Source: T1SED10-198M sp003554345 [NCBI: Candidatus Sumerlaeota bacterium] (GTDB lineage: Bacteria; Sumerlaeota; T1SED10-198M). Taken from it: a stretch of 7,162 bases of DNA. The position numbers and the translations under genes are program-made. The notes under the pieces were generated by a model. The model saw nothing but the letters and a program-made list of their open reading frames with translations, did no database searches and was not told the origin of the DNA. Location of the stretch: positions 1 to 7,162 of the forward strand of contig PWGE01000276.1 of assembly GCA_003554345.1 (NCBI GenBank), in the 5' to 3' direction. Below are positions 1-5,258 of this stretch, in pieces. Position 1 is the stretch's first letter, and the number at the start of each line of letters is the position of its first letter.

Positions 1-336
1 CAGGAAATCCGTCACATTCTGAGCAAGTTAGATATTCTTTCCTGCTTTTCAGTATTAGCCAGTGGCGAGGAAGTTTCTCAAAGTAAGCCGGCTCCCGATG
101 TTTTTTTACTGGCTCTGAAGAGGATAGGGGTATCCGCCCGCCGGGCAATAGCTATTGAAGACAGTTCGCCAGGGGTACAGTCGGCAAAAGCAGCAGGACT
201 AACATGTGTTGCCATTTCTACTGACTCAACAAGAGGTTCGGATTTCACAAGCGCTGATTATATACTTCACAGTACAGAGGCTCTCAATGACGAAGTTTTG
301 CCTCTCATATCCCCTCATAATTTTTCACCGGTCTGA
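1..336 (+). CDS. HAD-superfamily hydrolase (beta-phosphoglucomutase/phosphatase-like), 3' part
   Basis: The frame is open from the first base to TGA at 334-336 and gives the last 111 residues of a haloacid dehalogenase-type hydrolase. Visible motifs are the motif III lysine in SKPAPDVF (Lys29 of the fragment) and motif IV, IEDSSPGVQSAKAAG (residues 52-66), whose Glu53/Asp54 would hold the Mg2+. Both are typical of the beta-phosphoglucomutase/phosphoglycolate phosphatase subgroup, which moves or removes phosphate from small cytoplasmic sugars or metabolites. The nucleophile motif I (DxD) and the cap domain lie upstream of the window, so the substrate cannot be inferred. The next gene begins 50 bases later on the same strand, and I see no terminator between them, so co-transcription is possible. 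The family call is secure; the specific activity is not. Confidence 0.87.
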   Translation, partial: QEIRHILSKLDILSCFSVLASGEEVSQSKPAPDVFLLALKRIGVSARRAIAIEDSSPGVQSAKAAGLTCVAISTDSTRGSDFTSADYILHSTEALNDEVLPLISPHNFSPV

Positions 337-386
337 ACCAGCCACTGATAAATGGTTTTCATACACCGACACACGAAGGATCGAAA

Positions 387-1463
387 ATGGAAGTAGCTCT
401 TATAGGTTTCCCACAAAGCGGAAAGAGCACCGTATTTCAAGCATTAGCCGGTAAAGCGGACCCTTCTGCTCTATTTAAAAGCAAGGGGAAATTTACCCCC
501 CACACTCAAATTGTGAAGGTTCCGGACAAAAGACTTGAGCATCTTGCAAAATTATATAAACCAGAAAAAGTGATACCTGCCACTGTTACGCTCACTGATA
601 TCCCTGGTTTCCAGAAAAAAGATCTGAAAAATGAAAAAATTGTTTCAGAAATAGAAAACTATATTGGAACGGTAGACGCACTCATCCATGTGGTCAAAAG
701 ATTTAGAGGCGAAGATCTTTCTGAAACAGCGGTCAGAGAAATGGAACTTGATCTTATTATGCGGGACTTCATCAAGGTAGAAAACCGTTTAAAACGCATT
801 GCAGAGACATGGAACAAAATATCCGGTGAGAAACGCAGGCAGATAGAACTTGAAAAATCATTATTAGAAAAATGCCTGGAAATACTCAATAAGGAACAAC
901 CTCTGCGGGCCCACAGCTTTAGCAGGGAAGAAAACAAAATGCTGAGCGGATTTCAATTCTGGTCACTCAAACCAATGCTGATTCTATTCAACTGTGACGA
1001 GGGACATTACAACAAGCCCGTAGAGAATGATTTTCTGCGCCACCTCAACTCTCTTCCCCGTACCCGCTGCATGCATCTGGCAGGACAGCTTGAAATGGAG
1101 CTCAATGAACTTCCCAGGGAAGAAAAGGAAGAATTCCTCACCGCCTACAACCTCAAGGAACCAGGTCGCAGGAAAGTATTACGCAACATTTACGATTTAC
1201 TTGAACTCTGTTCCTTTTTCACCACAAGAGAGCAGGAAGTACGGGCATGGCCCATACCCAAAAGCACTCCTGCACGCGAAGCAGCGGGCAAAATACACAG
1301 TGATATGGAAGAAGGGTTCATACGAGCAGAAGTGTTTCCTTATCATGATCTGATAAAATACGGAAATGAGCAGGAAATAAAGAAACAGGGCAAAAGCCGC
1401 ACTGAAGGAAAGGAGTATCTCGTACAAGACGGAGATATTATTTCCTTTTTGTTTCACAAATAA
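387..1463 (+). CDS. YchF/OLA1-like P-loop NTPase (divergent paralogue)
   Basis: The 358-residue product is close to the usual YchF length (about 363). Seen: a P-loop GFPQSGKST (residues 7-15), a G3-like DIPGF (71-75), and NCDE (202-205) at the G4 position. NxxE there is the YchF/OLA1 signature linked to ATP rather than GTP preference. A charged helical insertion lies at about 125-185, and a C-terminal TGS-like YchF domain from about 275 ends in EGKEYLVQDGDIISFLF. The C-terminal half matches the family closely. The N-terminal half departs from it: canonical GLPNVGKST has become GFPQSGKST, and the switch regions that normally contain NYPFCTIEPN and a Gly-rich stretch after DIAG are replaced. 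This looks like a paralogue rather than housekeeping YchF, a ribosome-associated ATPase. The ATG follows GAAGGA with 6 bases between. The next gene starts 19 bases after its stop behind a perfect AAAGGAGG, so the two are probably an operon. Confidence 0.9.
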   Translation: MEVALIGFPQSGKSTVFQALAGKADPSALFKSKGKFTPHTQIVKVPDKRLEHLAKLYKPEKVIPATVTLTDIPGFQKKDLKNEKIVSEIENYIGTVDALIHVVKRFRGEDLSETAVREMELDLIMRDFIKVENRLKRIAETWNKISGEKRRQIELEKSLLEKCLEILNKEQPLRAHSFSREENKMLSGFQFWSLKPMLILFNCDEGHYNKPVENDFLRHLNSLPRTRCMHLAGQLEMELNELPREEKEEFLTAYNLKEPGRRKVLRNIYDLLELCSFFTTREQEVRAWPIPKSTPAREAAGKIHSDMEEGFIRAEVFPYHDLIKYGNEQEIKKQGKSRTEGKEYLVQDGDIISFLFHK

Positions 1464-1482
1464 AGAAAGGAGGTTCTTTTAT

Positions 1483-1797
1483 ATGGCTTCACCAGACAGA
1501 CTTTATGTCAAAATACGTCATCGAAAATCTTACAAGAATGCTACGGTACATGTGTGTGTAGGAGAAGTTATCCAGGAAACGTCTTACTACATCAAAGTAA
1601 GGGGCGTCACCTACAGTTTCAAAGAAAGCGAGCCTAAAATCAGTCCTGAAGGGGTATTCTGGATTCCCTGGCAGGGTATTGCCGTCGTAGAAGAATTGCC
1701 CAACACCATTGAATGGAAAAAGTTAAAATTCAAGGTATGCGGAAAAGACCTGGTACTAGTTGATGAGGCCAATAATATTATTGACCGCATTGAATAG
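1483..1797 (+). CDS. Hypothetical protein, 104 residues, downstream of the YchF-like gene
   Basis: I do not recognise this family. The ATG at 1483 has an excellent ribosome site (AGAAAGGAGG at 1464-1473, 9 bases before the start), and the gene ends with two adjacent in-frame stops, TAG TAA (1795-1800). The protein has no signal peptide or membrane segment and is presumably cytoplasmic. The first 20 residues are basic (RLYVKIRHRKSYKNA). The rest alternates hydrophobic and polar residues, as in beta strands (VHVCVGEVIQ, YYIKVRGVTYSF, WIPWQGIAVVEELP, KLKFKVCGKDLVLVDEA), which could fit a small beta-barrel; that is inference. Two Cys (25 and about 86) are not arranged as a metal site. Tight spacing behind the NTPase gene suggests a joint role. 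It is followed by the strong terminator at 1825-1865. Confidence 0.8.
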   Translation: MASPDRLYVKIRHRKSYKNATVHVCVGEVIQETSYYIKVRGVTYSFKESEPKISPEGVFWIPWQGIAVVEELPNTIEWKKLKFKVCGKDLVLVDEANNIIDRIE

Positions 1798-1824
1798 TAA
1801 AGCTCAAAAAAGGTAAGGCAAATT

Positions 1825-1865
1825 AAAAAACCCTCCGGGACTTCTTTGTCCCGGAGGGTTTTTTT
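1825..1865. terminator. Bidirectional intrinsic terminator between convergent genes
   Basis: Perfect 11-bp arms CCCTCCGGGAC (1831-1841) and GTCCCGGAGGG (1848-1858) enclose a 6-base loop. A run of six A precedes the hairpin and seven T follow it, so it can work on either strand. It lies 27 bases past the + strand 104-residue gene and 22 bases past the end of the - strand DJ-1-like lipoprotein gene, and should close both transcription units. Confidence 0.95.
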
Positions 1866-1887
1866 CGCTACAGTTCTGTATCTGTTA

Positions 1888-2535
1888 TTACATTTGCTCC
1901 ATAATAGCCTGAACAATCGCTTCATTGAACACGCCAATATCATCAGGAACACGGGAAGTGATGATATTTTCATCCCGCTGTACTGCCACATCAACATATT
2001 CCGCATCAGCTTCTATCAATTCTTCACTCATACCGGGAAAGCATGTCATCTCCTTCCCTTCAACAACTCCCGCTGAGACCAGAACCTGCGGACCATGGCA
2101 GATAGCTGCCACAGGTTTACCACTATCAACAAAAGCCCTGACAAATTCGAGCACTCCTTCATCTTCACGCAAAAGTTCAGGACCTTGTCCACCCGGGATA
2201 ATCAGAGCATCAAAATCTTCCACTGAAATATCAGCAACTGCTTTTTCAATAGAAACCGTTTCATCACTGTTATAGGCTGTTACTGTTTCCACTTCTTTAC
2301 CAATAACGGTAGTAGTGGCACCGCGCTCTTCCATATAGGCTTGAGGTTCCAGGGTTTCTCCATCATGAAAGCCTTCCGCAATGAGTATAGCGACACTGGT
2401 ATTAGAAATGTCGGCTATATCGGGGGTTTGAGGTCCGGGCACTGCGTCTCTGGTATCAACAGGTCTTTCCTGGCAACCTAAGAACAGGGCTACACCCAAC
2501 ACAGCAATGATAACCCCCAGCAATCTCCTCTTCAT
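1888..2535 (-). CDS. PfpI/DJ-1-family (ThiJ/PfpI) lipoprotein
   Basis: The 215-residue product has a lipoprotein signal: MKRR, a hydrophobic stretch, then LFLGC with lipid-bearing Cys21. A short Pro/Asp linker follows, then a full PfpI/DJ-1 domain (about 47-215). Key residues are Glu54 in AEGFHDGET, PGGQGPE, and the nucleophile elbow AICHGPQ (Cys146-His147), followed by FPGMSEELIEA and SRVPDD, as in PfpI, YhbO and Bacillus general stress protein 18. Proposed activities in the family include peptidase, chaperone and (disputed) glycated-protein or methylglyoxal repair. These proteins are usually cytoplasmic; here the domain should sit outside the membrane. The ATG at 2535 is preferred over an in-frame GTG at 2544, because that GTG lies inside the ribosome site AAGGAGGTGA. 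It lies 60 bases downstream of an acidic lipoprotein gene with an identical lipobox segment, and is probably last in that operon, before the 1825-1865 terminator. Confidence 0.92.
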   Translation of the reverse strand: MKRRLLGVIIAVLGVALFLGCQERPVDTRDAVPGPQTPDIADISNTSVAILIAEGFHDGETLEPQAYMEERGATTTVIGKEVETVTAYNSDETVSIEKAVADISVEDFDALIIPGGQGPELLREDEGVLEFVRAFVDSGKPVAAICHGPQVLVSAGVVEGKEMTCFPGMSEELIEADAEYVDVAVQRDENIITSRVPDDIGVFNEAIVQAIMEQM

Positions 2536-2541
2536 GCTATT

Positions 2542-2550
2542 CACCTCCTT
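2542..2550 (-). promoter_or_regulatory. Shine-Dalgarno site deciding the start of the DJ-1-like lipoprotein gene
   Basis: Read on the - strand this is AAGGAGGTG, near-perfect anti-16S complementarity, ending 6 bases before the ATG at 2535 (8 bases from the GGAGG core). It contains the upstream in-frame GTG at 2544, which therefore cannot be the real start. Confidence 0.85.
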
Positions 2551-2595
2551 CTTAAATTTCGCCTACGCACTATCTATCTCTGAATAGTCAACCCC

Positions 2596-3177
2596 TCAGA
2601 ACAGGTCATCAGGTAATTCTTCGGGTTCTTCCATTTCTTCAAATTCCTGTTCATCGATCTCAGGCAATTCAATGTCATCAGGTTCCTGGAGTTCTTCCTC
2701 GTCAATTTCCGGTAATTCTATATCCTCGGGTTCTTCAAATTCAGGTATTTCATCAACTTCTGGTTCTGGCAATTCTTCAGGATCTTCCGGTGCAGGAGGG
2801 ACTACTGGATCTTCTTCTGGTTCATCCGGTACCGGTGGGGCTATTGGTTCTTCTGGTTCTTCCAGGGGCTCATCAGGTACAGGAGGTGCTACAGGATCCT
2901 GGGGTTCCAATGGTTCTTCCGGCGCAGGTGGTGCAACTGGTTCCTCGGGGTCTTCAGGAGCAGGGGGAGCAACAGGATCCTCAATATCCTGAGGGTCTTC
3001 TGGTGCCGGAACAGCCGGCTCTTCTGCAGGATCAGGAACCTCTGCCGGATCTTCCGGTGGAGGAGCCACCGGTTCAGCAGGCATTGGCTCAACAGGGTCA
3101 ACAGGTCTTTCCTGGCATCCCAAAAACAGAGCCAGGGCAATTGACGCGATTACGAGAACGAGTACTTTACTTTTCAT
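2596..3177 (-). CDS. Acidic Pro/Glu-rich lipoprotein, 193 residues
   Basis: No known family is recognised. The signal peptide MKSKVLVLVIASIALALFLG ends at Cys21 (lipobox FLGC), so the mature protein should be membrane-anchored by lipid and extracytoplasmic. The mature part is low complexity. About residues 25-125 are Pro-rich, with imperfect repeats of the type DPVAPPAPEDPEE and EPIAPPVPDEP. About 125-190 are Glu-rich, with two copies of a unit around DIELPEIDE, and the end is EELPDDLF. After the Cys the only basic residue is Arg24; there is no Lys or His. The first half would favour an extended polyproline-type rod; the second could form acidic helices (inference). The start at 3177 follows AAAGGAGTGA; an in-frame ATG at 3195 overlaps that ribosome site and is rejected. 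It lies 44 bases after the stop of the next acidic lipoprotein gene, which suggests an operon. Confidence 0.87.
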   Translation of the reverse strand: MKSKVLVLVIASIALALFLGCQERPVDPVEPMPAEPVAPPPEDPAEVPDPAEEPAVPAPEDPQDIEDPVAPPAPEDPEEPVAPPAPEEPLEPQDPVAPPVPDEPLEEPEEPIAPPVPDEPEEDPVVPPAPEDPEELPEPEVDEIPEFEEPEDIELPEIDEEELQEPDDIELPEIDEQEFEEMEEPEELPDDLF

Positions 3178-3221
3178 GTATGTCACTCCTTTCATTTTCG
3201 ATGTATGAGCTCCTATTCTTC

Positions 3222-3923
3222 TTAGAACAGGTCTTCAGGTAAATCCTCTTCTATTCCTTCCGGTTCTTCCAGTTCTTCCGGTTCGTCTATTTCAGGTAAT
3301 TCTTCCATTTCTTCGGGCTCCTCAATTGGTTCAGGCTCTTCCATTTCCTCTAAGGCCGGATCATCAAATTCAGGCTCTTCTATGGCTTCCGGTTCTTCTA
3401 ATTCCTCAAATTCAGGCTCTTCTATTTCAGGAAGTTCCTCAATATCTTCCGGTTCTTCAAACTCTTCAAATTCAGGCTCTTCTATTTCAGGAAGCTCCTC
3501 CATTTCAGGCTCTTCTATTTCAGGAAGTTCCTCGACATCTTCAGGTTCTTCTAACTCCTCCGGATCAAGTTCTGGTAAATCTTCTATGTCCTCAGGTTCT
3601 TCAGGTTCAGGAAAATCCTCTTCTGGTTCTTCGGGAATGGGTTCAACCGGTTCCATCGGTTCCTCTGGTTCTTCAATCGGTTCTTCAGGTTCCGGTACTA
3701 CAGGTTCTTCCGGTTCTTCTGGTAAAGGGGCAACGGGATCCTCAGGTTCCTCAGGCATCTCAGGTTCTTCCGGTTCCTCAGGCACTTCCGGTGCCGGTGC
3801 TGGCTCCTCAGGAGCCGGTTCCTCCGGCGCATACGGTTCTTCCGGGCAGCCTACGAAAAAGGCTGACAGGCAAACCGTTAAGATTAGCACGGACAATCCT
3901 CTGGATAGTCCTTTGATACTCAT
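3222..3923 (-). CDS. Acidic Pro/Glu-rich lipoprotein with internal repeats, 233 residues
   Basis: No known family is recognised. The signal peptide begins MSIKGLSRGLSVLILTV and ends at SAFFVGC (Cys26), a relaxed lipobox with Phe at -3. The mature chain consists mostly of Glu and Pro with Asp, Ile, Leu, Phe and Met; no Lys, Arg or His follows the Cys. About residues 27-110 are Pro/Glu-rich (PEEPAPAPEVPEEPEEP). About 110-230 carry repeated LPEIEEPEFEE-type units, one pair with a 20-residue period. The end, EDLPEDLF, matches the neighbouring acidic lipoprotein. Translation starts at 3923 behind AAAGGAGG (9 bases away). The frame stays open upstream to 4118, but that stretch has no ribosome site and an unrelated Cys/Ser-rich composition. 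A role as an extended, negatively charged surface or periplasmic spacer, or as a cation binder, is speculation. Confidence 0.86.
   Translation of the reverse strand: MSIKGLSRGLSVLILTVCLSAFFVGCPEEPYAPEEPAPEEPAPAPEVPEEPEEPEMPEEPEDPVAPLPEEPEEPVVPEPEEPIEEPEEPMEPVEPIPEEPEEDFPEPEEPEDIEDLPELDPEELEEPEDVEELPEIEEPEMEELPEIEEPEFEEFEEPEDIEELPEIEEPEFEELEEPEAIEEPEFDDPALEEMEEPEPIEEPEEMEELPEIDEPEELEEPEGIEEDLPEDLF
3411..3533 (-). repeat. Three near-identical 30-bp repeats within the 233-residue lipoprotein gene
   Basis: Near-identical 30-base copies lie at 3411-3440, 3471-3500 and 3504-3533; the middle copy differs by one base (C for T in GGAAG[T/C]TCC). The spacings are 60 and 33 bases, so each copy stays in frame and encodes about EELPEIEEPE. 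A partial copy lies near 3367-3382. This pattern favours slippage or recombination that changes the number of protein repeats without breaking the frame. Confidence 0.9.
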
Positions 3924-4140
3924 ACTTGGTATCCTCCTTTCATTGATTTTGAAAGTAAAAAGACACAAAAAAGCCTGTCTTTCTTTTCGCAGGAGCCAGA
4001 CTGAAGAAAATGTTTTCTGGCATCTCTGACAAGGAGCGGTACATAAAAGAGTTGAACAGGAAGATCTATGATTACTTACAGCACTTTCAGTCATTGACAA
4101 TTCTGCCAATGAAATCATCTCCTCTTCTCAGCAAATCATT
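3924..4140. other. Intergenic region upstream of the 233-residue acidic lipoprotein gene
   Basis: I find no convincing gene here. The - strand is open in the lipoprotein frame to 4118, and a 34-residue frame with no ribosome site begins near 4042; neither looks like a real protein. I found no good -35/-10 pair for the gene at 3923. A weak stem (AGTCTG with CAGGCT followed by T residues, - strand, roughly 3970-4005) could be an attenuator-like structure, but its 20-base loop makes that doubtful. Transcription may instead read through from the gene at 4431. Confidence 0.4.
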
Positions 4141-4187
4141 CAAGGAGGGAGCCTTCTCACTGAGGGAGCCTTCTCACTCCCTCCTTG
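4141..4187. repeat. Hairpin with a duplicated arm: 17-bp tandem repeat plus 11-bp inverted repeat
   Basis: GAGGGAGCCTTCTCACT occurs twice in tandem (4145-4161 and 4162-4178). CAAGGAGGGAG (4141-4151) is a perfect inverted repeat of CTCCCTCCTTG (4177-4187). Because the GAGGGAG arm is duplicated, the single CTCCCTC arm can pair with the near copy (7 bp, 8-base loop) or the far copy (11 bp, 25-base loop). It lies 22 bases past the stop of the small - strand lipoprotein gene and may stabilise or end its transcript. No T-run follows on either strand, so a classical intrinsic terminator is not supported. Confidence 0.75.
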
Positions 4188-4209
4188 TGTGAATTAGCTC
4201 AGTTTAAAC

Positions 4210-4431
4210 TTATTCAGGTGGACCGAAAAGATCATCAGGTGCGCCCTCAGGTGCGTCCCCCGGATCATCTGGCATTGCAGGATCTTCGGGCGGAGCAGCA
4301 GGATCGTCGGGCGGTGCCGGCTCTTCCATCGGATCATCCGGTGGCGCCATGCCTTCCGGTTCACAGCCCAGGAAGACGAAGGCTGATAAAGCTACCACAA
4401 GTGTTATGACGGTTAGCTTTTTAATAATCAT
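4210..4431 (-). CDS. Small acidic Pro/Asp-rich lipoprotein, 73 residues
   Basis: The signal peptide MIIKKLTVITLVVALSAFVF leads to LGC (Cys23), with Phe at -3 as in the two larger acidic lipoproteins. The 50-residue mature part is Pro, Asp, Glu, Ala and Met with no Lys, Arg or His, and shows a short repeated pattern of the type APPDDPMEEP, APPDDPAAPPEDP, AMPDDP. Near the C terminus it carries APDDLF followed by GPPE, so the P-[DE]-D-L-F motif of its neighbours is present but not terminal. The ATG at 4431 is 9 bases after AAAGGAGG. The gene is separated from the 233-residue gene by 286 bases that include a hairpin, so it may be its own transcription unit or the first gene of the cluster. It is likely a short relative of the other two; the function is unknown. 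Confidence 0.82.
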   Translation of the reverse strand: MIIKKLTVITLVVALSAFVFLGCEPEGMAPPDDPMEEPAPPDDPAAPPEDPAMPDDPGDAPEGAPDDLFGPPE

Positions 4432-4554
4432 TGTTGCTACCCTCCTTTCTTTTTATTATCTAATTTCGATATTAACACAGTGTCTTGATATTGCAAACAA
4501 ATAAATTTTTGAAACCTCATGCATATTTACATTTTTATCGTTCATTTTTTTTCC

Positions 4555-4581
4555 ATTATACGTACAAATACATAATATCAA
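4555..4581 (-). promoter_or_regulatory. Candidate sigma-70 promoter for the 73-residue lipoprotein gene
   Basis: On the - strand, TTGATA (4576-4581) and TATAAT (4555-4560) are separated by 15 bases. The -10 is perfect but the spacer is short. The start site would be about 4548, giving a leader of about 115 bases. A second, weaker pair, TTGCAA (4491-4496) and TAATAT (4469-4474) with a 16-base spacer, lies closer to the gene. Confidence 0.4.
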
Positions 4582-4658
4582 ATTACCCTCTCATATCAAA
4601 ACTTTTTTATCAAAAAGAATATGTGCTATATGGAACGGGTATAATGTCAACCTTTCAC

Positions 4659-5003
4659 TCATTTATACTTCTCCGCAACTTGAGATTTTATGTAAACAGC
4701 CGTACCATGAGCATAGCACATTATCAGAGACTTGCCCTTTGAGCTTATATTATCAAAATCCACATCCACAGCAATAACTCCATTTGCATGCATCTCTTTT
4801 GCTTTTTCCTGTAATTCCAGAAGGACTTCCTTTTCCATATTTTTCATCAAAGTTTCATAAGAAAGGCTTCGGCCTCCAATAACATCTCGAAAAGACGTGA
4901 AGAAATCACGAAAGATATTAATAGCTCTCACATTTCGGACAGACACATATCCGATGTAACTCAACTCATATCCCTGAAGAATAGGCGCCGTTGTCACAAT
5001 CAT
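4659..5003 (-). CDS. YbjQ/UPF0145-family protein
   Basis: The 114-residue product matches the YbjQ (UPF0145, DUF74) family over its whole length: MIVTT at the start, NIFRDFFTSFRDVIGGRS (29-46), then ANGVIAVDVDFDNI and a C-terminal strand with GTAVYI. Family members are small cytoplasmic proteins that form ring-like oligomers. They are often listed as putative heavy-metal binders, but the role is unproven. The ATG at 5003 follows GAGGAG with 6 bases between and gives the canonical N terminus. The frame continues upstream to GTG codons at 5081 and 5090; the one at 5081 has its own AGAGGTGA site, so a form with 26 extra residues (containing Cys-Cys) is possible. It stands apart from the lipoprotein genes on either side and has its own candidate promoter at 5105-5133. 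Confidence 0.88.
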   Translation of the reverse strand: MIVTTAPILQGYELSYIGYVSVRNVRAINIFRDFFTSFRDVIGGRSLSYETLMKNMEKEVLLELQEKAKEMHANGVIAVDVDFDNISSKGKSLIMCYAHGTAVYIKSQVAEKYK

Positions 5004-5104
5004 TGAATGCTCCTCGTTTCCTTTATAGAAAGTGGGTTCTGATTCGCAGCAATTCTCTTTTTTTGCGGAAAGATGATTCACTTTATTCACCTCTTTCTAC
5101 TTAT

Positions 5105-5133
5105 ATCATATAACAATTTCTTTCAATATTCAA
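5105..5133 (-). promoter_or_regulatory. Candidate sigma-70 promoter for the YbjQ-family gene
   Basis: On the - strand, TTGAAT (5128-5133) and TATGAT (5105-5110) are 17 bases apart. The -10 matches consensus at 5 of 6 positions and the -35 at 4 of 6. The start would fall near 5098, just upstream of the AGAGGTGA site that could serve the GTG at 5081. Confidence 0.5.
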
Positions 5134-5177
5134 GAAATATTGCAAATATACTGCAAACGCTCTTTTCTCCAGGGTCT

Positions 5178-5258
5178 CCAGTAACAACTCATTAACACCT
5201 CTTTGCTGAAGGGTCAGCAGAAACATTCTCACAGTCAGAGGAATATTGCTGTTACTGG
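5178..5258 (-). other. Potential structured 3' region with nested inverted repeats
   Basis: Three nested pairs can be seen: CCAGTAACA (5178-5186) with TGTTACTGG (5250-5258), CCTCT (5198-5202) with AGAGG (5237-5241), and TGCTGA (5204-5209) with TCAGCA (5214-5219, 4-base loop). The outer arm overlaps the last codons of the - strand lipoprotein gene at 5252. No T-run follows, so it is not a standard terminator. It could be a 3' UTR fold, and chance pairing is not excluded. Confidence 0.4.

Noticed and set aside
206-454. 82-residue + strand frame overlapping the HAD and YchF-like genes
   Set aside because: It overlaps two well-supported genes in another frame, with no family likeness.
2672-3242. 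Long + strand reading frames rich in Ser/Gly or Leu/Val opposite the 193-residue lipoprotein gene
   Set aside because: They are the antisense reading of Pro/Glu codons, lack ribosome sites, and the - strand frame has a signal peptide, lipobox and Shine-Dalgarno site.
3326-4029. Two long + strand frames (Ser/Gly-rich and Leu/Val/Pro-rich) opposite the 233-residue lipoprotein gene
   Set aside because: The same antisense low-complexity effect; they read through the lipoprotein signal-peptide region and have no start signals.
3924-4118. N-terminal extension of the 233-residue lipoprotein to an upstream ATG
   Set aside because: It would bury the signal peptide behind 65 residues of unrelated Cys/Ser-rich sequence, and the ATG at 3923 has a strong ribosome site.
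4010-4192. Possible remnant gene in the spacer between acidic lipoprotein genes
   Set aside because: Short open stretches exist in several frames, but none shows a start signal, a recognisable motif or consistent coding character.
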